Part shown: piece by piece, positions 1 to 6,356 of the stretch
Layout of the letters: every line of letters begins with the position of its first letter
How positions within the stretch are numbered: the stretch's first letter is position 1
Origin: Pseudomonadota bacterium
Lineage (GTDB): Bacteria > Pseudomonadota > Gammaproteobacteria > UBA5335
Length of the DNA: 7,013 bases
Direction: 5' to 3'
Assembly (NCBI GenBank): GCA_021783685.1
Contig: JAJXTQ010000100.1
Location: forward strand, 1-7,013
Notes under the pieces: model-generated
Told to the model about the DNA's origin: nothing
The model's input: the letters and a program-made list of their open reading frames with translations, nothing else
Database searches by the model: none
Program-made: the position numbers and the translations under genes

Positions 1-3000
1 GATCGTGGTGGGGGCCTGGGTGCTGATGCGGGCCCGCCGCGCCGGCACCCTGCACCGGGTGCGCAATGCCCCGGCGCATGTGCTGGGCAATGGCCTCTAT
101 ATGCTGCGCCTGGGCGAGGATGGTCGCGGCCATGCCCAGGTGATCCGCCCGCGTCGCGGCTGTCCGGAAATCGATCTGACCCGCCGCCCCGAGGACGATC
201 TCGATCGGCGCGGGCGCTTCTTCTACGTCAGCGAGCCTGGCCGGGAACCCTGGTCGCTGACCCGCCAGCCCTGCCCGGGAACCGGGGTACGCCATCGGGT
301 GACCGAGATCTCGACCACGGCGTTGTGCTACCGCGCCGATGCAGCGGACTTGACCGCGTTTGCCCGCGTCGAGGTACCGCCGGACGATCCGGTCGAGTGC
401 TGGACGATCACCTTTGAGAACCACAGCAACCGTCCGCGCCGTTTGCGCCTGACCAGCTTCCAGGAGTTGACGCTTGGCGCTGCCGAAGCCGCCTCCCGCC
501 ACCCGGAATTCAATGCATTGCACGTCGGTACCCGGTTTGTCGCGCCTCTGGCCGCGCTGCTGGCGCACAGCCGCCTGCTGACCGATATACGCGGGCGGCC
601 GGCCGCCGAGGTGGCCTTTCACGCGGCGGCAACCGATGGACAGGGTGTGCGCCTTGCGGGCTACGAGGACAGCCGCGGCCGCTTCGTCGGTGCCGGCGGT
701 CTGGCGTGCCCGGATGGTCTGGCGCCGGATGCGCCGCGGGCGCCCGATGACGAGGGCCTGCTGTACAGCTTCGACCCCGCGCTGTCGTTGACCTTGGGGG
801 TGACGGTTCCGACCCAGGGCAGTGTTAGCGTACGTTTTGTCACCGGCTACGCGGCCAGCCCCCAGGTCGCCGTGCGACTGATCGCGCGCCGTCTGGGTAC
901 ACCGCTGCCGTCAGCGGCCGTGCTGGAGCTTGCCCTCGACCGTGTCCGCATGCAGCGCGATGCCGAGCCGCCGGCGCACAAATTCAGCGCAGATGGCTGG
1001 ACGCTCGGCGTCGATGGCAATGCCCCGCGGCCCTACAGCCATCTCATGGTGAATGCCCTGGGCCAGGGCGCGATGCTCGACAGCGCCGGATATGTCGCCG
1101 CCTTCGCCGGCAACAGCCAGCAAAATGCCCTCACCCCATTTCGGCTCGGCGATGCCGGTCACCGTCTGCCGGGCGAGGCGCTCTATGTGGTCGATCTCGC
1201 TACCGACACCTGCGGCGGACCCACCTTTGCGCCGCTGCGACGCGGTGATATCCCGCATCGGGTCGAGTTCGCGCCCGGTCAGGCGCGCTTTGCCAGTACG
1301 CTCGCGGAGTTCGATCTGGAGCTGACCCTGTGCGTACCGCCGGACGTATCCGCGCAACTGCGTCTGTTGCGCATCGCCAATCGCGGCAGCGCGGCGCGCC
1401 GCTGCCGGGTGGTGGCCTACTTCGAATGGGTGCTGGCGGAGCTGCCCGCGGACAGCCGGGGGCGGCTCGAACTCGTCACGGAAGCGGGCGCCGTCTACGC
1501 CCGTAATCCCGACAACCTGTTTGCGCCCGGCTGGGCATTTGTTGCGAGCAGTCTCGATCAGCCGGTGGTGGAGACCGTGCGCAGCCGCTTCGCGGGCACC
1601 GCCGCGGGCCTGCTGCCGTGCTTCGTCAGCCTGGGCACCGGCGATCCGGCGGCCGTGGACGATGGCAGCCGGGTCGCGGCTTTCTCGGGCGAAGTGGAAG
1701 TGCCGGCGGGCGGCGAGTTGTGGGTGAATTTCGCGCTCGGCCAGGCCCCGACGCTCGATGCTGCCCGTGCGCTGGCCGCGCGCTATCGCGACCCCGCCGC
1801 GGCGCAGGCGACACTGGCCGTAACCGAGGCGGACTGGCGCCGCCGCCTCGGCGAGTTGCGCATCGAAACCAATCGCAAGGACTTCGACCGCCTCGTCAAT
1901 ATCTGGCTGCCCTACCAGGTGCTGAATGCGCGGCTGTGGGGACGCTGCGGCCCCGAGCAGCGCTCGGGAGCCTATGGCTTTCGCGATCAGTTGCAGGATG
2001 TGCTGCCCCTGCTGTTGATCGATCCAAAGCTGGCGCGGGAACAGATTCTGCGCCACGCCGGCCAACAGTTTCCGCAAGGCGATGTGCTGCACTGGTGGCA
2101 CCCGACGCCCACCGACGGCACCGGCTTTGGGGCCCGCACCCGGGCATCCGACCCGCAGCTGTGGTTGCCCTACATTACGGCTCAGTACATCACCGCCACC
2201 GGCGACATCGGCATCCTCGCGGAAGAGATGCCTTTCCTCGAAAGCGAACCCATTCCCTACGGCGCCGACGGCATCGGGTTTGCGCCGCGTCCCGGCGCCG
2301 AACGCGTCGCGCTCCACGAACACTGTCGCCGCGCCATCGACTTCACACTGAAGCAGCGCGGCCGTCACGGCCTGCCTCTGATCGGCAGTGGCGACTGGAA
2401 CGATGCCCTCGACCGCATCGGCCATCGCGGCCGTGGCGAAAGCGTGTGGCTCGGTTTTTTCCTGCATCGGGTGCTGCTCGACTGGGAGGCGCTGGCGCGC
2501 CGCCGTGGCGACGCGGCAACTGCCGTCCGCTGGCGCGCTGAAGCCGTCCGCTTGCGTGCGGTGCTGGCGGCGATGCGCCGCAGCGGACGCTATGTGCGCG
2601 CCATCGCCGACGACGGTACCGAATTGCTCCATGCCAACGCCCTCACGGCGGCTTGGCCCGCGCTGTCCGGGGCCGTGGCCGCCGCCGATGCGCTCGCCGC
2701 GTTGCGCGCCGATCTGGCGCTGCTTGAAGGCCAGCATCTGGTGCGCGTCCAGACGCCGGCGTTCGATGAAGATTCGCTACCCTGGCCCGGACGTATCGCC
2801 CTCTATCCGCCCGGTGTGCGCGAGAACGGCGGCCAGTATTCCCATGGTGCATCCTGGCTGGTGGACGCCCTGACGGCGCTCGCGAGGGACGCCGACAACG
2901 TCTCGGATGCCGATCATCTGCGCGCCGAGGCGTTCCGGTTGTGGCAGAAAATTTCACCCCTGGGCCGGGATCATCCCGACGTCGCCGGTCGTTACGGTCT

Positions 3001-3223
3001 CGCGCCCCATCAGCAGCCGGCGGATATTTACAGCGGCCCCGGCCACGAAGGTCGCGGTGGCTGGAGCTGGTACACCGGCGCGGCGGCCCGGATGCTCTGG
3101 GCGGCCTACGGAGTGCTCGGCATTGAACTGCGCGATGGCGTCGCCACCCGGATTTCCGAGCCTGCTGGAGGCTTGGAGCTGTACGAACTGAGGGCTCGGG
3201 GTGAGCCTCTGCCCGAGGGGTGA
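1..3223 (+). CDS. NdvB/ChvB-like cyclic beta-glucan synthase C-terminal part, GH94 (GT36) phosphorylase module, 5' partial
   Basis: The reading frame is open to the left edge (first full codon at 2-4), so the true start lies upstream; residue numbers here count from the GTG at 5. Residues about 20-320 are a first beta-sandwich of the type found in the C-terminal half of cyclic beta-1,2-glucan synthases (GNG at 28-30, NHSNRPRRL from 139). Residues about 325-630 are a second, with the family motif NSQQNALTPF (370-379). Residues about 635-1050 form the GH94 alpha/alpha barrel: HWWHP (696-700), RTRASD (711-716), GSGDWNDAL (794-802, holding the presumed catalytic Asp), ENGGQYSH (940-947) and WYTG (1022-1025); the His and the Thr-Gly match phosphate-binding positions of GH94 phosphorylases. 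In Brucella Cgs the equivalent domain is a beta-1,2-oligoglucan phosphorylase that sets ring size. Whether this protein has the membrane GT84 synthase part cannot be seen; a stand-alone oligoglucan phosphorylase is the alternative. The C-terminus stops soon after the WYTG motif and lacks the usual final beta-sheet. Confidence 0.9.
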   Translation, partial: IVVGAWVLMRARRAGTLHRVRNAPAHVLGNGLYMLRLGEDGRGHAQVIRPRRGCPEIDLTRRPEDDLDRRGRFFYVSEPGREPWSLTRQPCPGTGVRHRVTEISTTALCYRADAADLTAFARVEVPPDDPVECWTITFENHSNRPRRLRLTSFQELTLGAAEAASRHPEFNALHVGTRFVAPLAALLAHSRLLTDIRGRPAAEVAFHAAATDGQGVRLAGYEDSRGRFVGAGGLACPDGLAPDAPRAPDDEGLLYSFDPALSLTLGVTVPTQGSVSVRFVTGYAASPQVAVRLIARRLGTPLPSAAVLELALDRVRMQRDAEPPAHKFSADGWTLGVDGNAPRPYSHLMVNALGQGAMLDSAGYVAAFAGNSQQNALTPFRLGDAGHRLPGEALYVVDLATDTCGGPTFAPLRRGDIPHRVEFAPGQARFASTLAEFDLELTLCVPPDVSAQLRLLRIANRGSAARRCRVVAYFEWVLAELPADSRGRLELVTEAGAVYARNPDNLFAPGWAFVASSLDQPVVETVRSRFAGTAAGLLPCFVSLGTGDPAAVDDGSRVAAFSGEVEVPAGGELWVNFALGQAPTLDAARALAARYRDPAAAQATLAVTEADWRRRLGELRIETNRKDFDRLVNIWLPYQVLNARLWGRCGPEQRSGAYGFRDQLQDVLPLLLIDPKLAREQILRHAGQQFPQGDVLHWWHPTPTDGTGFGARTRASDPQLWLPYITAQYITATGDIGILAEEMPFLESEPIPYGADGIGFAPRPGAERVALHEHCRRAIDFTLKQRGRHGLPLIGSGDWNDALDRIGHRGRGESVWLGFFLHRVLLDWEALARRRGDAATAVRWRAEAVRLRAVLAAMRRSGRYVRAIADDGTELLHANALTAAWPALSGAVAAADALAALRADLALLEGQHLVRVQTPAFDEDSLPWPGRIALYPPGVRENGGQYSHGASWLVDALTALARDADNVSDADHLRAEAFRLWQKISPLGRDHPDVAGRYGLAPHQQPADIYSGPGHEGRGGWSWYTGAAARMLWAAYGVLGIELRDGVATRISEPAGGLELYELRARGEPLPEG

Positions 3224-3284
3224 GCGCCGCGCCAGCTATGTGTTTGCCAGACTGTAAATCATAACCAAAAGAAATGAAATTTTA

Positions 3285-3314
3285 TTAAAATCGTATTTTG
3301 AAGACTGTTATAAT
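3285..3314 (+). promoter_or_regulatory. Strong sigma70-type promoter of the small membrane protein gene
   Basis: A perfect -10 TATAAT (3309-3314) is preceded by TG one base upstream (TGT at 3306-3308), an extended -10 element. A partial -35 TTAAAA (3285-3290, 4 of 6 matches) lies 18 bases upstream. The 30 bases before it are A- and T-tract rich, like an UP element, in a window that is otherwise very GC-rich. Transcription would start near 3320-3322, giving a leader of about 25 bases ahead of the ATG at 3346. No operator is obvious. Confidence 0.75.
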
Positions 3315-3333
3315 GATTCCCGTACCATACCCT

Positions 3334-3338
3334 GGGAG
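3334..3338 (+). promoter_or_regulatory. Shine-Dalgarno site that selects the ATG at 3346
   Basis: GGGAG lies 7 bases before the ATG at 3346, an ideal distance. An earlier ATG at 3341, in another frame, is only 2 bases away and so should not be used. Confidence 0.7.
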
Positions 3339-3345
3339 TTATGTC

Positions 3346-3450
3346 ATGCACTTCATCAAAGCCAAACTTGGTGGCGAAGCGGTTGTCACGGGATTCTGCC
3401 TGCTCGTGTTCGGCGTATTTTGCATGATCGTGGTCTCCAATCTGATCTGA
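3346..3450 (+). CDS. Small single-span membrane protein, 34 residues, family unknown
   Basis: This ORF has its own strong promoter, a well-placed Shine-Dalgarno site and GC-rich third positions like its neighbours, so it is very likely a real gene. The product starts MHFIKAKLGGEAVV. Residues about 12-33 form one continuous hydrophobic helix, with Gly at 16 and 23, Cys at 18 and 26, and a short tail SNLI. Two lysines (5 and 7) precede the helix, so by the positive-inside rule the N-terminus should face the cytoplasm. I do not recognise the family. Single-helix proteins of this size can be accessory subunits of membrane complexes, membrane stress peptides or type I toxins; nothing here decides between them. 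The gene is free-standing: the glucan gene ends 122 bases upstream on the same strand and the 6S RNA candidate is convergent. Confidence 0.72.
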   Translation: MHFIKAKLGGEAVVTGFCLLVFGVFCMIVVSNLI

Positions 3451-3505
3451 ACACTGCCACGCGCCGCTCCGTCACAGCGCGGCCGGTGAATTCAGGGTTC
3501 GGCTG

Positions 3506-3525
3506 ATCCGGTCGCGCCGGCGGAT
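3506..3525 (+). terminator. Possible transcription-end hairpin after the small membrane protein gene
   Basis: ATCCGG (3506-3511), loop TCGCG (3512-3516), then CCGG, one bulged C and GGAT (3517-3525) form a GC-rich hairpin 55 bases after the stop codon. No T-run follows, so it is not a canonical intrinsic terminator. It could instead protect a 3' end or be incidental in GC-rich DNA. Confidence 0.25.
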
Positions 3526-3560
3526 GCTTCAATGTGCTCCGGGTTCCGGAAAATCCCGCT

Positions 3561-3770
3561 GCCCGGCGCCCGACTCCGGCCGGGCGCTACCGACCGCCGG
3601 TCCCGCGCCGACAAAAACCTCCTGTTTTGGTCTCGGCAGGCTGCCGATGGCCTGCCAAGTCAGCGCCTGATGTGTTGCGCGGAGACCGGGCGCGCCGCTT
3701 CGGGCGGTTCGCCGTGCGCGTGGTCAGGGGTAAGGAGGACGCGCTCCGGCGGCGCCCAGGCGCCGGGCGG
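3561..3770 (-). ncRNA. ssrS: Candidate 6S RNA (ssrS) downstream of zapA
   Basis: In E. coli and Pseudomonas 6S RNA lies directly after zapA on the same strand, and this gene-free stretch sits in that place. 6S RNA binds the sigma70 RNA polymerase holoenzyme by imitating an open promoter. The ends pair perfectly over 10 bp (3759-3768 with 3561-3570). Going inward, further nested pairings are 3752-3757/3582-3587, 3746-3751/3595-3600, 3740-3743/3604-3607 and 3733-3738/3618-3623, giving an interrupted rod. An apical hairpin pairs 3650-3656 with 3635-3641 and is extended by 3682-3687/3629-3634. The - strand there reads GGCGCTGACTTGG, then CCGAGACCAAAAC; compared from memory, E. coli 6S has GGCGCT, TTGG and CCGAGA-(A)GCC-TTAAAAC in the same order. 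No clear own promoter was found, so processing from the zapA transcript is likely. Against it: the GAGCCGATA element of the 5' arm is not visible, the span of about 210 is somewhat long, and alternative folds exist (3718-3725 with 3770-3777). The ends are approximate. Confidence 0.55.
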
Positions 3771-3791
3771 ACCACGCCAGGTGATGTCCGG

Positions 3792-4094
3792 TTATTCCAG
3801 GGCGAGAATGGCCTGGGTCAGTTTGGCGTCGATGCGGTCCAGGTCCGTGCTGGCGGCAGCACTGCTGCCCGCGTGGTGCTGGGCCTGCATCAACTCGTAG
3901 GAAAGATTCAGCGCCGCCATCACGGCGATGCGTTCGAGGCCGATGACATTGCCGGAGCGGCGGATTTCGCGCATGCGCAGGTCGAGCCCGTGGGCCGCGC
4001 TCAGCAGCGCCTCCCGCTGTTCGGGTGGGCAATGGACCTGATATTCCTTGTCGAGTATCCGGATGCTGACCGTCGAAATGCTGGCGTCGGCCAT
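3792..4094 (-). CDS. zapA: Cell division protein ZapA
   Basis: This 100-residue protein (about 109 in E. coli) matches ZapA throughout. The N-terminal beta-rich head contains VSIRILDKEYQVHCPPEQ (residues 9-26), and the conserved helix contains MREIR (41-45), then VIGLERIAVMAALNLSYEL (50-68). The C-terminal part (about 70-100) is a helix suited to the antiparallel coiled coil of the ZapA tetramer. ZapA is a cytoplasmic protein that cross-links FtsZ filaments and stabilises the Z-ring. The start ATG is 5 bases after the stop of the upstream coiled-coil gene; its likely Shine-Dalgarno GGAG (11 bases upstream) lies inside the last codons of that gene, which suggests translational coupling. The 6S RNA candidate follows, as in other gammaproteobacteria. 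Confidence 0.95.
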   Translation of the reverse strand: MADASISTVSIRILDKEYQVHCPPEQREALLSAAHGLDLRMREIRRSGNVIGLERIAVMAALNLSYELMQAQHHAGSSAAASTDLDRIDAKLTQAILALE

Positions 4095-4099
4095 GGTAT

Positions 4100-4309
4100 T
4101 CAGGACTCCGGAGTCAGGGCTTTGAGCCGCGCGATCATGTTTTCGATCCGAGAGCGCGCCATTTCGTTCTTTTCGAGCAACTGGCTGCGCTCCCGCGCCA
4201 TGCTGGCTTCGCGCTCCCGCAGGACGTCATTTTCGGCTTTCAGGCGCGCGCTCAAGGCCGCCAGACGGTCGACCTTGTGCTCGAGTTCGGTGATGGAAGT
4301 CGCGCTCAT
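4100..4309 (-). CDS. Small coiled-coil protein, TIGR02449 type, ZapB-like
   Basis: This 69-residue protein is almost entirely helical. Residues about 7-64 have a heptad-like spacing of Leu, Val and Met among many Glu, Arg and Lys, ending in ENMIARLKALTPES. It matches in size, place and C-terminal pattern the small coiled-coil gene that precedes zapA in Pseudomonas (TIGR02449 family). A role with ZapA at the division site is plausible from context but not shown by the sequence. I chose the ATG at 4307-4309 because GGGA lies 5 bases upstream and the frame's earlier part is not helical. An ATG two codons earlier is possible. A start at the far upstream end of the frame (4369) would lie upstream of the promoter's -10 and is unlikely. 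It is first in an operon with zapA. Confidence 0.82.
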   Translation of the reverse strand: MSATSITELEHKVDRLAALSARLKAENDVLREREASMARERSQLLEKNEMARSRIENMIARLKALTPES

Positions 4310-4339
4310 GACCATCCCGGCCGAGGTTCTTGGCCGGAG

Positions 4340-4369
4340 ACTATAATTGGCGCGCGCCAAAGCGGTCAA
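4340..4369 (-). promoter_or_regulatory. sigma70 promoter of the coiled-coil-zapA(-6S) operon
   Basis: On the - strand, TTGACC (4364-4369, 5 of 6 matches to the -35) and TATAGT (4340-4345, 5 of 6 matches to the -10) are separated by 18 bases. Transcription would start near 4333, leaving about 24 bases before the ATG at 4309. The spacer carries a perfect palindrome (separate entry). Confidence 0.65.
4347..4360. repeat. 14-bp perfect palindrome in the promoter spacer
   Basis: TTGGCGCGCGCCAA reads the same on both strands and lies wholly between the -35 and -10 of the zapA-side promoter. A site there would let a dimeric regulator block RNA polymerase. No regulator can be assigned from the sequence; the CGCG core alone would be unremarkable in GC-rich DNA, but the TTGG/CCAA arms make chance less likely. 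Confidence 0.5.
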
Positions 4370-4433
4370 TCGACTCCGCCACGTTTGTCATCACCGACCG
4401 GCGGGCGCGGCGGATGTCGCGGTGTGGGCACCA

Positions 4434-4442
4434 TGCTAGGAT
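4434..4442 (+). promoter_or_regulatory. Possible extended -10 promoter of the ygfB-pepP-ubiH operon
   Basis: TG-C-TAGGAT (4434-4442) resembles an extended -10 element; no good -35 is visible upstream (ATGTCG at 4414-4419 matches only half). A start near 4449 would leave about 23 bases before the GTG at 4472. A perfect TATAAT on the + strand at 4342-4347, overlapping the opposite promoter, is a second candidate but has no recognisable -35. Confidence 0.35.
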
Positions 4443-4471
4443 GCCCGTCAGTCCCCGTACCTGTCGATCGC

Positions 4472-5026
4472 GTGTCCCGTTTCGAGAATCTGAGCGCCGC
4501 GTTTACCGCGTTGAACGTACCCCTGGATCCCGCCGAATGGCACGGTCTGCTGTGCGGTGCCAGCGTCGGTGGGATGCGCTCTCCCACTGCGGTCTTCCAC
4601 TTGCTCGAAGCTGAGCTCGCCACCCTGGTGGTCGAGGAGGCGTTGCGCGGCGCACTCACGGATATTGCCGCCGACGCCGCGCACGATCTGGCGCGCTTCG
4701 ATTACGGTTTTCAGCTGCTGCTGCCCGCGGACGATGCGCCTCTGGGCGCGCGTGTGCGGGCGCTCGCCGTTTGGTGTCAGGGGTTTCTGGCCGGGCTCGG
4801 GCAGGGCGGTGGCGCGCGCAGCCTGAGCGCGGACACCGCCTCGGCACTGGATGATCTCGCCGCCATCGGTCGCGCCGACGCCGACCTCGATGATTCCGAT
4901 CTCGATGATACCGAGGAGGACGAGCGCGATTACGCCGAACTGGTCGAGTATGTGCGCGCCGCAGTGCTGGTGATCGATGCCGAATTGCGCGAGCAGCACG
5001 CCGGACCTGACGTCAAATTGCATTAG
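4472..5026 (+). CDS. ygfB: UPF0149 family protein YgfB
   Basis: This 184-residue protein (192 in E. coli) has the UPF0149 pattern: an N-terminal helix followed by PAEWHGLLCG (20-29), YGFQLLLPADD (78-88), WCQGFLAGLG (101-110), LDDLAAIG (126-133), a strongly acidic stretch (about 135-153) and the C-terminal helix YAELVEYVRAAVLVI (154-168). It is a soluble, all-helical protein. In Pseudomonas aeruginosa YgfB dampens AlpA-dependent activation of ampDh3 and so affects beta-lactam resistance; whether that applies here is unknown. I chose GTG at 4472 because the family alignment begins there and the possible promoter lies just upstream. The in-frame ATG at 4433 would add 13 unrelated residues and overlaps that promoter. 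No good Shine-Dalgarno precedes either start. It is the first gene of an operon; pepP begins 16 bases after its stop. Confidence 0.88.
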   Translation: MSRFENLSAAFTALNVPLDPAEWHGLLCGASVGGMRSPTAVFHLLEAELATLVVEEALRGALTDIAADAAHDLARFDYGFQLLLPADDAPLGARVRALAVWCQGFLAGLGQGGGARSLSADTASALDDLAAIGRADADLDDSDLDDTEEDERDYAELVEYVRAAVLVIDAELREQHAGPDVKLH

Positions 5027-5042
5027 CCCAGGACTGCAACCG

Positions 5043-6353
5043 ATGATCACTGCCCAGGAATTCGCCCGCCGCCGCCGCGACCTGATGGCGACGATGAGCA
5101 AGAACAGCATCGCGATACTGACTGCGGCACCCGAACAGGTGCGCAGCCGGGACACCTATTTTCCGTATCGGCAGGACAGCAATTTTTTTTACCTGACCGG
5201 TTTTCCCGAGCCCGAGGCGGTGCTGGTGCTGATCCCGAAACGGCCCCAGGGACAGTTCGTCCTGTTCTGCCGCGAGCGCGACCGCAGCCGCGAAATCTGG
5301 GATGGCCGCCGCGCCGGCCCCGAGGGCGCGCGCGAGCTGTACGGCGCCGATGACGCCTTTCCGATCGACGACATCGACGAAATCCTGCCCGGACTGCTGG
5401 AAGGCCGCGACCGGGTGTACTACGCGCTCGGCCGCAACCGCACGTTCGACACCCGGTTGCTGGACTGGATCGATGGGATCCGTGCCCGCGCCCGCAGCGG
5501 CGCGGTGCCGCCGGACGAGTTCGTCGATCTGGATCATCTGGTCCACGAAGCGCGCCTGTTCAAAACGGCGACCGAACTCAAGGTGATGCGCAAGGCCGGG
5601 GCGATTTCCGCGCGCGCGCACTGCCGCGCCATGCGCGCGGCGCGGCCGGGCCTGTACGAATATCAGTTGCAGGCGGAAATCGAGCATGCCTTCGCCAGCG
5701 AGGGCGCGCGCCATCCGGCCTACGGCTCCATCGTCGGCGGCGGTGCCAATGCCTGTGTGCTGCACTATGTGGAAAACAGCGCGCCGCTGCAGGACGGCGA
5801 TCTGGTGCTGATCGACGCCGGTGCCGAGCTGGAGCATTACGCCGCCGACATCACCCGCACCTTCCCGGTCAGCGGCAAATTCTCGGCGCCGCAGCAGGCG
5901 CTCTACGAGGTCGTGCTGGCGGCCCAGCTCGCCGCTATCGACGTCGCGCGCGCCGGCAACCACTGGGACGAACCGCACCGGGTCACGGTGAAGATCATCA
6001 CCCAGGGGCTGGTCGATCTGGGATTGCTGAAGGGCAATGTCGACGACCTGATCGCGCGCAATGCCTACACGGATTTTTACATGCACCGCGCCGGCCACTG
6101 GCTCGGCATGGATGTCCACGATGTCGGCGACTACAAGGTCGACAACGAGTGGCGCCTGCTCGAACCCGGCATGGTGATGACCGTGGAGCCCGGCATCTAT
6201 GTCGCGCCCGACAATCGCAAGGTCGCGAAAAAGTGGCGCGGCATCGGCATCCGCATCGAGGACGATGTCGTGATCACGCGCAAAGGCCCCGAAATCCTGA
6301 CGGCCGGAGTCCCCAAGACCGTCGCGGACATCGAGCGGCTGATGGCGGACTGA
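5043..6353 (+). CDS. pepP: Xaa-Pro aminopeptidase P
   Basis: This 436-residue protein (441 in E. coli) is a cytoplasmic M24B metallopeptidase that removes the N-terminal residue from peptides with proline at position 2. The N-terminal AMP_N domain (about 1-135) contains FPYRQDSNFFYLTGFPEPEA. The C-terminal pita-bread domain carries all five dinuclear-metal ligands: Asp258 (IDAGAE), Asp269 (ADITRTF), His352 (GHWLG), Glu382 (TVEPG) and Glu406 (IRIED). It also has the substrate-site histidines His241 (VLHYVENS) and His359 (DVHD) and Arg404, so the enzyme should be active. The ATG at 5043 is favoured over the upstream end of the frame because MITAQEFARRR is the normal family start and AGGA lies 9 bases before it. 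It is the second gene of the ygfB-pepP-ubiH operon. Confidence 0.96.
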   Translation: MITAQEFARRRRDLMATMSKNSIAILTAAPEQVRSRDTYFPYRQDSNFFYLTGFPEPEAVLVLIPKRPQGQFVLFCRERDRSREIWDGRRAGPEGARELYGADDAFPIDDIDEILPGLLEGRDRVYYALGRNRTFDTRLLDWIDGIRARARSGAVPPDEFVDLDHLVHEARLFKTATELKVMRKAGAISARAHCRAMRAARPGLYEYQLQAEIEHAFASEGARHPAYGSIVGGGANACVLHYVENSAPLQDGDLVLIDAGAELEHYAADITRTFPVSGKFSAPQQALYEVVLAAQLAAIDVARAGNHWDEPHRVTVKIITQGLVDLGLLKGNVDDLIARNAYTDFYMHRAGHWLGMDVHDVGDYKVDNEWRLLEPGMVMTVEPGIYVAPDNRKVAKKWRGIGIRIEDDVVITRKGPEILTAGVPKTVADIERLMAD

Positions 6354-6356
6354 GCC

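Noticed and set aside
911..2737. A 608-codon open frame on the - strand inside the GH94 gene
   Set aside because: Its composition is rich in Gln, Arg, Gly and Ala and has no domain, and it lies fully antisense to a gene with clear GH94 motifs. Such shadows are common in GC-rich codon-biased DNA.
3195..3217. CTCGGG/CCCGAG hairpin just before the stop codon of the glucan gene
   Set aside because: Six pairs with an 11-base loop, inside the coding region, with no T-run after it; not enough to call a terminator.
3341..3427. Alternative 28-codon ORF starting at ATG 3341
   Set aside because: The Shine-Dalgarno site is only 2 bases away and the product is a Ser- and Cys-rich peptide without structure; the 3346 frame has ideal spacing and a membrane helix.
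3607..3630. AAAAC-AGGAG-GTTTT stretch on the - strand, looked at as an intrinsic terminator for zapA
   Set aside because: The stem is A-T only and has no GC-rich part before the T-run; it fits better as part of the open region of the 6S RNA candidate.
3534..4346. A 270-codon open frame on the + strand opposite zapA and its neighbour
   Set aside because: Antisense to two recognised genes and the 6S RNA candidate, with no domain and no ribosome binding site.
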